DNA of 64,000 nt. Source: DATKZS01 sp035527835 [NCBI: bacterium]. GTDB taxonomy: Bacteria > RBG-13-61-14. A program made the translations under genes and the position numbers. The stretch's first letter is position 1, and every line of letters starts with the position of its first letter. Below, in pieces: positions 42,727-52,508 of the stretch. Below the pieces are notes generated by a model, which searched no databases, was not told the origin of the DNA, and was given only the letters and a program-made list of their open reading frames with translations. The stretch spans positions 1 to 64,000 of the forward strand of contig DATKZS010000135.1 in NCBI GenBank assembly GCA_035527835.1, written 5' to 3'.

Positions 42727-43181
42727 TGGCGCTGGACTTCCTGGGCAAAGGCTTGAAGCACCCGTTCCGATTCAAGCAGCGGAGCGGCGGCGCGGAGATC
42801 TCCGCGACTACCTCCGCCGAGCACGCGCACATCCACGAGAGCATCCTGCAGATTCTCGGCGTGCGCCCGGGCGAGCGGTTCATGCTCCCGGAGTTCGGCT
42901 CCCGGCTCAAGGACCTGGTGTTCGAGCCAAACGACGAGGTGCTGAAAGGCCTGGTCCGGCATTACGTGATTGACGCGATCAAGCGCTGGGAGAAGCGCGT
43001 GGTCATCATCGGGGTTTCCTTTGACGACTCGGACGTGAACAAGGACCGGAACCTGCTCCTAGTGAGCATCAACTACCGGGTGATCCAAAGCCAGGTGGAA
43101 GGGAACCTGGTGTATCCCTTCTACCGCGAGCCGCGCCAGGCCCCGCCCTTGGGCCAAGTCCACGCGGCCATCGGGGGATGA
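42726..43181 (+). CDS. Baseplate wedge protein, gp25-like
   Basis: 151 residues. Contains the family signature ILGVRPGERFMLPEFGSRL and LVFEPNDEVLKGLVRHYV, followed by AIKRWEKRV and a C-terminal ISINYRV-like strand (LLLVSINYRVIQSQVEG). T4 gp25 homologues start sheath polymerisation at the baseplate. It is followed with ATGA overlap by the gpJ-like gene, the standard pairing. Confidence 0.92.
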   Translation: MALDFLGKGLKHPFRFKQRSGGAEISATTSAEHAHIHESILQILGVRPGERFMLPEFGSRLKDLVFEPNDEVLKGLVRHYVIDAIKRWEKRVVIIGVSFDDSDVNKDRNLLLVSINYRVIQSQVEGNLVYPFYREPRQAPPLGQVHAAIGG

Positions 43182-44593
43182 CAATGGGACGGGCATCTCT
43201 CGCTTACAGCAACAAGGATTACGAGTCCATCCGGCGCGAGCTCATGGCTCGCATCCCCCAGTTGACCGACCGCTGGACCGACTTCAACGAGTCCGACCTG
43301 GGCGTGGTCCTGCTCGAACTCTTCTGCGGGATCGGCGACATGCTGGCCTACTACCTGGACGCCCAGGCCGCCGAAGCCTTCCTGCCCACGGCCCGCCAGC
43401 GCCAGAACGTGATCAACCTCTGCAAGCTGATCAGCTACCGCCTGGACACGCCGGTCACGGCCTCGACAACGCTTCGCTTCACCCTGGCCGCGCCTCTGGC
43501 GGCGGACCTCACTATTCCCACCGGGACGTTGTGCCAGGCCAGGCTCGAAGAGGGAGACATTGAGTTCGAGACCGCGTTCGACGCGATCATTGCACGAGGC
43601 GGGATGACGGTCGAGGTGAGCGCGCTCCAAGGCCGGAGCAAGTCCGAGACCTTCACCGGGACCGGCGAGGCCTGGCAACAGGTAGTCCTTTCAAGCAAGA
43701 ACATCGCCCAGGGTTCTATCGCGGTCGGCATTCAGGATGAATCCTGGACCGAGGTCATGCACTTCCAGGAGAGCGGAGCGGACGCGCTGAATTTCATCTC
43801 GGAGACCGACGGCCTGGACGTCACCCGGATTCTGTTCGGCGATGGTCTGCACGGCGCGACCCCATCGGCAGGCGCGGAGATCGCCGCCAAGTACCTCGAG
43901 ACCCAAGGGGCCGATGGCAACCTCGGTAAGAACCTGGTCACTGAAGTCCTCACCCCGGTTTACCTGGATGGACGACAAGTGGCCCTGTCCGTGACCAATC
44001 CCGTGGCCTCGACCGGAGGCTCGGACCGGGAGACGCTCGCCCATGCCAGGAAGCAGGCCCCGGCGGAAATCCGCTCGCTCTGGAAGGCGGTCACCAAGGA
44101 GGACTACCAGGCCCTGGCCGAGGGGTTCCCCGGCATTGCCAAGGCCGTAGTGCTCGACACCAACGACTGCGTCAACATCCGCTACTACCAGGTCAACATG
44201 GCCGTGGCCCCGGACGGCGGCGGTCTGCCCACGTCGCTCCTCAAAAGCGAGGTTCTGGCTTACCTCGAATCCCGCAAGGTTATCACTATCGAGATCAACC
44301 TGTTCGATCCGGTCTACGTGCCGGTCTCGATTAATGCCGAGGTCTATGCCTATGCGGGTGAAGACCTGGAACTTGTGCGCGGCCGCGTGGAGGACGCTCT
44401 ATCCGAGCACTTTGCCTTCGACCGCATGGGCTTCGGCCAGGACGTTTATTTCTCGGACCTGGTTGCGGTCATGGACGGCGTGCGCGGCGTGAGCCACGTG
44501 CGCATGTTCTCACCGCTCGACGACGTGCTGATCCGGCTCGGTGAAATCCCGGTCCTTGGCGAGGTCATCCTGGACATGAGGAGGGCCTCCTGA
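43178..44593 (+). CDS. Baseplate J-like protein (gp47/T4 gp6-like)
   Basis: 471 residues from ATG 43178 (an in-frame ATG at 43184 is also possible). Shows SYSNKDYESIRRELMARI-type start, ELFCGIGDMLAYYLDAQAAE, RQNVINLCKLISYR, TGGSDRETLAHARKQAPAEI and GRVEDALSEHFAFDRMGFGQ, all typical of baseplate J proteins that form the inner wedge ring. Overlaps the gpI-like gene by one base. Confidence 0.92.
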   Translation: MTMGRASLAYSNKDYESIRRELMARIPQLTDRWTDFNESDLGVVLLELFCGIGDMLAYYLDAQAAEAFLPTARQRQNVINLCKLISYRLDTPVTASTTLRFTLAAPLAADLTIPTGTLCQARLEEGDIEFETAFDAIIARGGMTVEVSALQGRSKSETFTGTGEAWQQVVLSSKNIAQGSIAVGIQDESWTEVMHFQESGADALNFISETDGLDVTRILFGDGLHGATPSAGAEIAAKYLETQGADGNLGKNLVTEVLTPVYLDGRQVALSVTNPVASTGGSDRETLAHARKQAPAEIRSLWKAVTKEDYQALAEGFPGIAKAVVLDTNDCVNIRYYQVNMAVAPDGGGLPTSLLKSEVLAYLESRKVITIEINLFDPVYVPVSINAEVYAYAGEDLELVRGRVEDALSEHFAFDRMGFGQDVYFSDLVAVMDGVRGVSHVRMFSPLDDVLIRLGEIPVLGEVILDMRRAS

Positions 44594-46164
44594 TGTCCTC
44601 CTACTTTGACAAGAAGCTTATCGAGCTATTGCCGCCTTTATACGAGCGCGAGGACGAGAGCGGCGACCTCAAAACCTTCCTCTCCGTGCCCTCTGTCACA
44701 TTGGATGAGTTGAAGACCCTCGCTGACCGCTTCCCGGAGATTTTCGACGTGGATAAATGCGGGGAGCGGTTCCTGCCGCTCCTGGCCGAGATCGTGGGCT
44801 GGCGCTTCGATCCCTTGAAGGACGCGGCCGCGCAGCGCCGACAAATCCGGGAGGCCATCGAGTTCTATCGCCGCAAGGGAACCATCCCCGCGATCCGCCG
44901 CTCGCTCACGGACATCGGCTGGCAGGGCGACATCGAGGAGACGTTCCGCAAAGCGCTGCGCTTAAACCGCCGCTCTCTCGTCAACCGGGCGCGGCTCCCC
45001 GGCCTCATCTACAGCCTCGGGGTTTATCGGATAGTGCAAGACAACCTCGTTCAGGAGGTCCGCTCCGCGCTCGTGCCCCATCATCCGGCCGGAACCAGAG
45101 TGTTCTTCCTGCAATGGTTGTACTCGATGCTCTCTTTGGATTCGGACTTCGAGGCGGTGATCAAGCAGTTTGTCCAGCGGGTCTGCCTGAGCCACCTCCA
45201 CGACACCTTCGTGGTAAGCCATAACGCGCTGAACACCGATTACCACCTCACCCTCAAGAACAAGACCTGGGCTTGGTGGTGCATCACGGATGGCACCACG
45301 CTCTTCCAGGACGTGGAGCGGGCGGCGGTGTGCGTCTCTCGCTGGCATGGCCGCACGCCGCGTTTCCGCTTGAACACCGGCAACCTCAACCTCGAGCGCC
45401 TGCCCAACTTGTGGGTGAGCGAACGGAAGTTCTCCTTCTGCTGCGGGATCGACACCCAGCCAGTAATTTTGCCGGAGCAGGAGTTCATCCGCTTTGACGG
45501 CCAGGAACTGAACCGCGCCCGGCTCAACCGCTCGGCTGTCCCCTGCCGGATCAAGTACCGGCAAAAGGACATGTTCTCCGAGTCCGAGATGTCGTTTGCC
45601 ATGACCCCGGAGAACGCCCGAATACACGGCTATGGCAGCCGCTCCCGACTCTCTCACTGGTTCCGGGTCGGGCATTCCCACATCGGGCAGGATGACAGGA
45701 TTTCCGGCGCGGCGGTCGGGCGGCATGCCCTGTTCATCGCGTTTGCGGGCGAACTCTGGTCCGAGGTGCGCGAGGCGCACGACATCGTGGACCGCTGGCG
45801 GGCCCGGCGGCCGGGATTCTCGCTGAACAACAAGGCGCTGAACCTCACCGATCTTACCGACGCCTATGTGACCGAGGCCCGGGCGTCCTTCGAGTTGGAC
45901 GTGGACACCGGCTTCCCGCGCCGCAGCCGGATCGAGACCCTGCTCCTCAACCAGCGCCACTTGAACCACACCGGCCTGCGGCTCTCGGTGGACCGGACCC
46001 ATCCCTTGCGGCTTGGCTCCATGCCGCTCAACGGCTCGGGCTTCCGCATGTCCAAGCCGAGCTTACGCTGGCGCTATCGCCAGAGGGATGACCAGGCCGA
46101 GGTTCAGGCCGGGATCGAGGCGGCGGTGAATCGATACGCGGTGACCCAATGGCCCGCGAATTAG
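44593..46164 (+). CDS. Tail protein I-like with long C-terminal extension
   Basis: 523 residues. The N-terminal about 190 residues match the P2 gpI family: LIELLPPLYEREDESGDLK, FLPLLAEIVGWRFDP, IEFYRRKGTIPAIRRSLTDI and YRIVQDNLVQEVRS. The remainder (about 200-520) contains repeated stretches such as FRLNTGNLNLERLPNLWVSE and FSLNNKALNLTDLTDAYVTE, and pairs INRxxLNxxGL-like turns, suggesting an internal duplication. The family links baseplate wedges to fibres. Extension may attach the fibre proteins that follow. Confidence 0.8.
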   Translation: MSSYFDKKLIELLPPLYEREDESGDLKTFLSVPSVTLDELKTLADRFPEIFDVDKCGERFLPLLAEIVGWRFDPLKDAAAQRRQIREAIEFYRRKGTIPAIRRSLTDIGWQGDIEETFRKALRLNRRSLVNRARLPGLIYSLGVYRIVQDNLVQEVRSALVPHHPAGTRVFFLQWLYSMLSLDSDFEAVIKQFVQRVCLSHLHDTFVVSHNALNTDYHLTLKNKTWAWWCITDGTTLFQDVERAAVCVSRWHGRTPRFRLNTGNLNLERLPNLWVSERKFSFCCGIDTQPVILPEQEFIRFDGQELNRARLNRSAVPCRIKYRQKDMFSESEMSFAMTPENARIHGYGSRSRLSHWFRVGHSHIGQDDRISGAAVGRHALFIAFAGELWSEVREAHDIVDRWRARRPGFSLNNKALNLTDLTDAYVTEARASFELDVDTGFPRRSRIETLLLNQRHLNHTGLRLSVDRTHPLRLGSMPLNGSGFRMSKPSLRWRYRQRDDQAEVQAGIEAAVNRYAVTQWPAN

Positions 46165-46173
46165 GAGGCAGTT

Positions 46174-46767
46174 ATGGCGATCCATCTCTATGAAGACAGC
46201 GAACTCACCATGCAGGTGTCCGAGGGGGACTTCTCCAATCCGGACGATGACTCTTACAACGGCACCAACGGCGAGACCAAGGATAAGGAGCTTTTCCTTG
46301 CCAACGAGCAGACCACCCTGGTTGCGCTGCTGCCGTCCGGCGCGGTCACGGTCCAACTGGCCGCTCCGCGCTTTGCGAACGATGAACTCATCGTGATCGA
46401 CGGCGAGCAAATGCTGATCGTGAATGGCGGCGGCACGGTACTCCTCTCCGTCCAGCGCGGTTATGGCGGCACCACCCCGGCGGTCCACAACGCAGGAGCA
46501 GTTGTCTACTCGGGCTACAACTACACCGGACTCATCATCGAGCCGGTTGACGTATCCGGCTCCGACGAATCCGACTGGTACACCCTGGCCGCGACCCAGG
46601 CCGGACTGGATGCGGCTGTTCCCGGCGCGGCGCTCACCATAGGGAACAAGTCATACGAGCAAACCCTTTCCTTCTGGCGGCGCTGCGTGGTGCCCGCGAG
46701 CACGCCCGTTCAGAACAAGACCGACCTCAAGCTCCGGATTACCGGAACCGAAAGCCCCATCGAGTGA
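46174..46767 (+). CDS. Hypothetical virion structural protein
   Basis: 197 residues with TTAGGAGGCAG upstream. Beta-rich, with TLVALLPSGAVTVQLAAPR, LIVIDGEQMLIVNGGGTVL then SVQRGYGGTTPAVH, a pattern often seen in phage baseplate and fibre proteins (GE.M.V......V.RG..GT....H). Located in the fibre region. No precise family. Confidence 0.6.
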   Translation: MAIHLYEDSELTMQVSEGDFSNPDDDSYNGTNGETKDKELFLANEQTTLVALLPSGAVTVQLAAPRFANDELIVIDGEQMLIVNGGGTVLLSVQRGYGGTTPAVHNAGAVVYSGYNYTGLIIEPVDVSGSDESDWYTLAATQAGLDAAVPGAALTIGNKSYEQTLSFWRRCVVPASTPVQNKTDLKLRITGTESPIE

Positions 46768-46775
46768 GGTGAATC

Positions 46776-47762
46776 ATGGCCTATCAAAGCACAACCGGTC
46801 TCGCCAATAATTCAGCGGATTTCCTGGTCAAGTTGAAGGACTACCTGGTCGGCACGGTCGGCTGGACCTTGCGCGATGACCGGTCCGGCGACACCGAACC
46901 CAGCTATGTCCTTTTCTCCAACGGCGAGAGTGGTTCCGAGGACATCTATCTTCGCTTCCAGAACGACTCCACCGCCGACCGGATCGCCGTGAAAGCCTAC
47001 CTGTACTGGAATGACACAACCCACGTAGGCGTGAAGGAAGCATTTAACACCAGCAACACCTACATCAAGACCACAGACGCCGCCTCTTTCCTCTACTGGA
47101 TTTACGCGGACAAGGACCACGCCTTCATCGTCACCAAGCTCGTGGCCACTTACTACGCGCATTATTGCGGACTGCCCAAACGGTTCTGGTCGGGCGCGGT
47201 TGCGATTTCGCAGGCCGCGGTCGCCGCCGGCGCGGTCGTGACGATCCTGGTTAACGACGCCTCGATCTTGAAACTCGGCGGCTACTACGTGATCAAGGAC
47301 AACGCCAACATCGAGCGCGTGCAGGTTACAGCCATTGACCTTGTCTCGACTCCCAACACCATCACTGTCGTGAACCTGGTTAATGCCTATGCATCGGGCG
47401 CGAAGATCGGTGAAGACCCTCAGCCGGTCATCATCGGCCACTACCAGTCGCCGGGGACTTTCTATTCGGCAAACAAGTTTGACGGCTGGGCCAGCGCGAC
47501 CGGGCAGACCGGCTCCTGCGCGGCCGCAAGCGCCGGCTTCCAGACATCGTGTAACCCCGATGTGAGGCAGGGTCTCATCACCATCTTCCCCTGGCTCGTG
47601 GCCCACACCACCGCGGCCTACAAGGAAGTGCGCGGTGAGTTGATCGAGGTCTATGCCCACGGCGGCGGTGTCATGGACAACGAGGACGTGCTCGAGTTGG
47701 GCGGCGCGACCTATAAGCTCTTCAACCTCTCCGGCTCGGGCTGGATCGCGGTGAAGGAGTAG
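46776..47762 (+). CDS. Hypothetical virion structural protein
   Basis: 328 residues with GAGGTGAATC upstream. Begins MAYQSTTGLANNSADFLVKL and continues LVGTVGWTLRDD..., LYWNDTTHVGVKEAF and WIYADKDHAFIVTKL, the layout of a group of phage particle proteins that resemble receptor-binding or tail-fibre modules. The middle (150-230) looks like a beta insertion. Function not assigned beyond probable particle location. Confidence 0.6.
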   Translation: MAYQSTTGLANNSADFLVKLKDYLVGTVGWTLRDDRSGDTEPSYVLFSNGESGSEDIYLRFQNDSTADRIAVKAYLYWNDTTHVGVKEAFNTSNTYIKTTDAASFLYWIYADKDHAFIVTKLVATYYAHYCGLPKRFWSGAVAISQAAVAAGAVVTILVNDASILKLGGYYVIKDNANIERVQVTAIDLVSTPNTITVVNLVNAYASGAKIGEDPQPVIIGHYQSPGTFYSANKFDGWASATGQTGSCAAASAGFQTSCNPDVRQGLITIFPWLVAHTTAAYKEVRGELIEVYAHGGGVMDNEDVLELGGATYKLFNLSGSGWIAVKE

Positions 47763-47764
47763 CC

Positions 47765-47902
47765 GTGGCCACTCGCAAAGGGAACCAACAGCTGGTCGCA
47801 ATCGAGGCGGGGAAGCTGATCCTCACCGGCCACATCGCCCGCCCCGTCGCCACCGCCCGGCCCATAAAAGGGAGACTCAAGCGTGGCAATCCGACAGGGT
47901 AA
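47765..47902 (+). CDS. Small basic protein
   Basis: 45 residues from a GTG at 47765, with AAGGAG 4 bases before it. The start MATRKGNQQLVAIEAGKL resembles the start of the next protein (MAIRQGKKRPVAPRPGKL), so it may be a partial duplicate. Basic, no known domain. It overlaps the next gene by 20 bases. Supported by the ribosome site and compact spacing only. Confidence 0.45.
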   Translation: MATRKGNQQLVAIEAGKLILTGHIARPVATARPIKGRLKRGNPTG

Positions 47903-48344
47903 AAAAAGGCCGGTTGCGCCCCGACCAGGGAAGCTGGTTCCGACTCCACGTCAGCCGGGCAAGATACTCTCGGCCGCCGTGTTTGAGACCGTCGGCGTCT
48001 CCACCTTTCAGCGCACGGTCATCCGAAACTGTGACTGCTCGATCCGGGCCTCGAACGTCCGGGAAATCACGATGGACCTGCAGCAGAGGATCGGGCGGCC
48101 CGTCGAGTTCCAGACGGACCTGTTCGTTCGGACGGTCCACTCCCTGAACCAGGACGTGGACCTCATGCAAATTGTGTTCTTGGGGCTGGTCGTGGACGCG
48201 GACAGTATGATGCGGATTCGGGCCGCCCTGGATAAATCCTGCGACTGCCGCGCCCGCATCCAGCGCCCGGCCGGAGGCTTCGCAACCACGCGCCAGACGA
48301 TCTTTAACTACCTGGTTCGAGAAGACCACGTGATCCAAACGTAA
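47883..48344 (+). CDS. Hypothetical virion-associated protein
   Basis: 153 residues from a GTG start (GGGAG upstream). Basic Pro-rich N-terminus (about 1-28), then a mixed domain with VIRNCDCSIRASNVREITMD, MQIVFLGLVVDADSMM and a second Cys pair (KSCDCRARIQ). No family recognised. It lies in the fibre cluster with AAAGGAGG after it for the next gene. Confidence 0.55.
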   Translation: MAIRQGKKRPVAPRPGKLVPTPRQPGKILSAAVFETVGVSTFQRTVIRNCDCSIRASNVREITMDLQQRIGRPVEFQTDLFVRTVHSLNQDVDLMQIVFLGLVVDADSMMRIRAALDKSCDCRARIQRPAGGFATTRQTIFNYLVREDHVIQT

Positions 48345-48357
48345 AGGAGGTATTCGC

Positions 48358-48891
48358 ATGTCACTTGGACTCATTGTCAAAACCGGCCGCATCCTAACCG
48401 CGCGGCTGCTCATGGGCGACCCTATCGAGGGCATCACTCACTGCGCCATCGGCGAGGGCGACGCCACTTTCACCGATCCCTTAAACCCGCCCGCGCCGGA
48501 CATTAATCAGACCGCGCTCAAGAACGAGAAGGCCCGCAAGAAATGCTACAAGCGCACCTTCCTCAAGGAAGACCCGGAAGGCACGCTCATCGTGAACGGC
48601 ATCCACTACATCGAAACTGCGGAAGAGACTCAGACCATCGGCGTCTTCTTCCGCTTCGAGGAAAACGAGGCCAACGGCATCACCATCCGCGAGTACGGGT
48701 TCTTCGGCGGCAATGTGGAGTACATCGCGGGCAACGATTCGGACTATGCCGCGAACGGGGTCTTTCACGAGGACGTGAACCCTATGGGCGAGGTGCTGGT
48801 TCCCGGCTACCTCTACGAAGTAAAGAACATTCCCGACTTCAATAAGACCTCGGACACGCGGGTCGAGTTGGTTGGGGTAATCAAGATTTAA
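48358..48891 (+). CDS. Phage tail fibre-associated protein
   Basis: 177 residues, AAAGGAGGTATTCGC upstream. Contains THCAIGEGDATFTDPLNPP, LKNEKARKKCYKRTFLKED and ITIREYGFFGGNVEYIAG, reminiscent of tail-collar/fibre N-terminal proteins (G.G......L.NE..R......D......G, then EIGLF). Followed by the large fibre gene after 12 bases. It may link the fibre to the baseplate. Confidence 0.6.
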   Translation: MSLGLIVKTGRILTARLLMGDPIEGITHCAIGEGDATFTDPLNPPAPDINQTALKNEKARKKCYKRTFLKEDPEGTLIVNGIHYIETAEETQTIGVFFRFEENEANGITIREYGFFGGNVEYIAGNDSDYAANGVFHEDVNPMGEVLVPGYLYEVKNIPDFNKTSDTRVELVGVIKI

Positions 48892-48903
48892 GGAGGAACG
48901 ACC

Positions 48904-51900
48904 ATGTCTATCTCACGCGAAACATTCGATCCGGCCAAGAACTACAAGCGGGTCCGCTACCACCAGGACCGGGACCTGCTCGACTCGGAGTTGAACGAGC
49001 ATCAGGACATTATGAACCTGGAGCGCAAGAAACTCGCGGACATGCTCTTCAAGGAGGGCGCTATCATCAGCGGCCTGGTGGTGACGGTCGCGGACAACGT
49101 ACTCACCGTGGGCCAGGGAGTCGTTTACGTTGACGGCTGCCTCGAGGTAGCACCCGGCGCGGTGCTCACCTATGACCCGGCCAAGACCAGCGGCGCGGAC
49201 TACGTCTACGTGGAACTCCTTAAGTACAACTACGGCTACAACCAGGACGCCACGCTGATCAATCCGGCCACGGGCGAGCCGACCGCCGAGCGCGAGAAAT
49301 GGGTCCTGTCGCTCAAGGACCACGATACCAGCGCCGAGGCCCTGCCCAACAACGTGACCCAGCGCAAGGTGGTCCCGATCTACAAGTTCGACCGCGAAAC
49401 CGAGGAGGTCACCGCCACGGTCCAGGAGAAGTCGAACCTCTACCTCCGCGACCTCCTGGGCACGCTGCCGGGGAGCCGGATCACGGTCTCGTCCATCACC
49501 GAAGACCAGCTGGCCTTCGCGGCCGCCGAGGGCTTGAACTCGCTCCTCCAGAACCTGGCCGAGCGGACTTACGATCAGGCCGGCAGCTACCTGGTCAAGG
49601 GGCTGGATAGCTTCATCGGCGACAACGACGGCGACAACGTGGAGGTCATCACCAACGCGGGCCGGGCTTACATCCAGGGCTTCCGGTTCCAGAAAGACCT
49701 GCCCACCACCTCGCTGGTTCCCAAGTCCATCGCGGTGAAGTCCGTGCGCGGCGAGCAGAAGACCTACGTGGTCGGCACACGGAGGTACGCGGTGAACAGC
49801 ACGCCCCTCAAGGAGACCACCCAGCTCGAGGCCATCGTCGAGATCGTCTCCAACATCACGCGCGGCTCGGTCGGTGGCGGCGAGGACCTGCTCGTGCCCA
49901 ACCCGGTCGTGGACATCCTCGAGGTGAGCCAGGGCGCGACCGTGTTCGTCGAGGGCGTGGACTGGCAGCAGTCCGGCAACCACGTGGACTGGCTCGGCAC
50001 CGGCAGCGAACCGGCCATCGGCACGACCTACACCGTGCGCTGGACCTACACCAAGCAAATGGTCAAGAACTCCGACTACGTGGACGGGGGCTGGTTCGGC
50101 CAGTCCACGCACCCGGCGGCGGACGAGTACTTCTACCTGGTCACCGTGGTGAGCGCGACCGGCGAATCGCAATACGATCAGGTTCGCGTGGAGTCCCGCG
50201 AGACCTTGGCCGGAGAGATCAACAAGATTACCTGGCTGCCGGTATCCGGCGCGACGGGCTATCGCATTTACCGGGGCACGCAGAACGCGACCCGCGCGGA
50301 CTTCCAGAAGCTCAAGGACGTGGCCGCCGGAGTGACGACCTACCTGGACGACGGCGTGGATCAGATCATCGGCGGCAACCCACCCGCGACCAACACCAGC
50401 GGCCTCACCATGTCCGCCCTCCAGATAGCGCTCGACAACCTGAGCGTCATCAACTTCGGGCGCACGGGCGTGGGCGACGATCCCGTGGCCGGGTCCAACT
50501 GTAGCGTGGACTACGACTACTACGTGGGCCGCAAAGACATCATTTACGTCACCACCAGGGAGATCAAGAGGCTGGAAGGAGCTCCGGCGGACTCGCCGAA
50601 GCTCCCGGTTTTGTCGGAAGGCACGCTCGGGCTGTGCAGCATCGAGTGCCCGCCCAATTCGGTGGACCTGACCGTTATCAACTTTGGCCTCACCCGGATC
50701 ACGATGGATCAGATTCACGAGATCATCAAGGACGTCGAAGACCTGAAATACAACGACGCCCAGTTCCAGATGAACAACGCGCTCCAGAACCGCGACGCCC
50801 AGACCAAGAAGGGCGTCTACTCGGACGACTTCTCCAATGATGCCCAGTCCGACGTCTACCACTCCGAGTGGAGCGCCCGCATTGACCAGGTGCTCCGGTT
50901 CGCGGCCCCGGACCGTCTGGTTTCGGCGACCGCCCTGGTGGTGAACCCGTCGGCCAGCAACGCGCTTTTCAAGAACAGCCTTGCGCTGCTCCCGGCGACC
51001 GAGCGCGTGCTCATCCAGCAGGCCGACTGGTCCGAGGTCAAGAACATCAACCCCTATGCCGTGTTCGACAAGCCCGAGGCCTCGTTGGAGATCACGCCCA
51101 ACATCGGTCGGCGCGGCCAGACCGGGATCGCGGTGGTCGGGTCAAACTTTACGCCCAACGCCACGAACGTGACCGTCCGGTGCGACGGCCAAGTCGTGGC
51201 TTCCAACGTCCATGCCGACGCCGCAGGACGGGTGACCTCTTCCTTTGTCATCCCCGACAATGCCCGGAACGGCAACCGCATTGTCGAGATGACCGACGGC
51301 GTCAACTCCGCTCAGGCCAACCTCCAGGTCAACGATCCCCTGGTCATCACCCGGATCGAGCGGGTCGTAGTCGAGCGGACCATTGTCCAGCGCCAGATCG
51401 TGGTCCAGCCCACTCCGCCCCGAATCATCCGCGTGCCCGTGGAGCGGATCGTATGGCGTGTGCAATTGCGCACCCGTCGGCGCGACCCTCTGGCCCAGAC
51501 CTTCAGCTTCTCCGAGAACCGCATTGTCTCCGCCGTGGGTGTTTACTTCACCCAGAAGGACGCCACGGTCCCGGTCACCATCCAGATTCGCGGCGTGACC
51601 ACCGGGCTTCCCAACGAGATCGTGCTGGCCGAGAAGGTGGTGGCCCCGGGCGAGGTCGTCCTGAACGCCGAGACCAAGATCGCATTCGCCGATCCGTTCT
51701 ACGCCCCGGCCAACACCAGCTACGCGGTCGTGCTTCTCACCAACAGCAATAACTACAAAGTCCGGATCGCCACCCTGGGCCAGTTGGGGCAGAACGGCGT
51801 TATCACCAACCAGACCTACACCGCGGGTGTGCTTCTCGAAAGCTCCAACGCCGAGACCTGGACTCCGCTCAACGGCTCTGATCTCACCATGAAAATCTAT

Positions 51901-52497
51901 GGCTACGACTTCCAGGCCAGCGGCGAGGTCCGCTTCCAGCCGATCACCGGAGTGCAGTTCAGCGACCTGAACCTCGACGAGTATTCTTCGACTCCCGAGG
52001 GTTCGGCCATCGTCTGGGAATACTCGACCGATGGCGGCGTGACCTGGGACGCCATCGTACCCGCCGAAGAAGAGCGGCTGCCGAACCTTGCCGGGCAAGT
52101 GCTGGTGCGGGCCCTGTTCTCGACCGGCGTTGTCAACGACTCGCCCGCGCTCAACTTCAAGGACGTGAACCTCCTGGGCTTCCTCAACAACCCGACCGGA
52201 GCGTACTTGAACCGCGAGAACGAACTCACCCAGGGTGTGGCCTCCACCAAGGTCTACGCGCAGATGAGCATCCCCAGCGGGACCACCATAAATTGGTTCG
52301 CCTCAAACAATGGCGGCTTGACCTGGGAGGCCATGTCTATCGCGGCGACCCGCGAGATCGATTACGAGTGGACCGAGTACACGCTCACCCGCACCTTCAC
52401 CGACCCCAACGGGAACAAGGTCCGCTACAAGGCCGAGTTGACCGGCAACAACCTGGTCTACCCGAGGATTCACACGCTCGGCGCGACGTTGAGCTAA
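48904..52497 (+). CDS. Large tail fibre protein (DUF4815-type)
   Basis: 1197 residues with AAGGAGGAACG upstream. N-terminal domain of the DUF4815 type: DPAKNYKRVRYHQDRDLLDS, QDIMNLERKKLADMLFKEG, then GVVYVDGCLEVAPGA (up to about 560). A fibronectin III-like module is at about 405-490 (PAADEYFYLVTVVSATGES). An IPT/TIG-like module is at about 720-805 (SLEITPNIGRRGQTGIAVVG), then an Arg/Val-rich linker and a DUF4082-like beta region (FSENRIVSAVGVYFTQKDAT). C-terminal beta modules contain WEYSTDGGVTWDAI and WFASNNGGLTWEAM. Likely the long receptor-binding fibre. Confidence 0.85.
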   Translation: MSISRETFDPAKNYKRVRYHQDRDLLDSELNEHQDIMNLERKKLADMLFKEGAIISGLVVTVADNVLTVGQGVVYVDGCLEVAPGAVLTYDPAKTSGADYVYVELLKYNYGYNQDATLINPATGEPTAEREKWVLSLKDHDTSAEALPNNVTQRKVVPIYKFDRETEEVTATVQEKSNLYLRDLLGTLPGSRITVSSITEDQLAFAAAEGLNSLLQNLAERTYDQAGSYLVKGLDSFIGDNDGDNVEVITNAGRAYIQGFRFQKDLPTTSLVPKSIAVKSVRGEQKTYVVGTRRYAVNSTPLKETTQLEAIVEIVSNITRGSVGGGEDLLVPNPVVDILEVSQGATVFVEGVDWQQSGNHVDWLGTGSEPAIGTTYTVRWTYTKQMVKNSDYVDGGWFGQSTHPAADEYFYLVTVVSATGESQYDQVRVESRETLAGEINKITWLPVSGATGYRIYRGTQNATRADFQKLKDVAAGVTTYLDDGVDQIIGGNPPATNTSGLTMSALQIALDNLSVINFGRTGVGDDPVAGSNCSVDYDYYVGRKDIIYVTTREIKRLEGAPADSPKLPVLSEGTLGLCSIECPPNSVDLTVINFGLTRITMDQIHEIIKDVEDLKYNDAQFQMNNALQNRDAQTKKGVYSDDFSNDAQSDVYHSEWSARIDQVLRFAAPDRLVSATALVVNPSASNALFKNSLALLPATERVLIQQADWSEVKNINPYAVFDKPEASLEITPNIGRRGQTGIAVVGSNFTPNATNVTVRCDGQVVASNVHADAAGRVTSSFVIPDNARNGNRIVEMTDGVNSAQANLQVNDPLVITRIERVVVERTIVQRQIVVQPTPPRIIRVPVERIVWRVQLRTRRRDPLAQTFSFSENRIVSAVGVYFTQKDATVPVTIQIRGVTTGLPNEIVLAEKVVAPGEVVLNAETKIAFADPFYAPANTSYAVVLLTNSNNYKVRIATLGQLGQNGVITNQTYTAGVLLESSNAETWTPLNGSDLTMKIYGYDFQASGEVRFQPITGVQFSDLNLDEYSSTPEGSAIVWEYSTDGGVTWDAIVPAEEERLPNLAGQVLVRALFSTGVVNDSPALNFKDVNLLGFLNNPTGAYLNRENELTQGVASTKVYAQMSIPSGTTINWFASNNGGLTWEAMSIAATREIDYEWTEYTLTRTFTDPNGNKVRYKAELTGNNLVYPRIHTLGATLS

Positions 52498-52508
52498 GGG
52501 AGGCCGCG

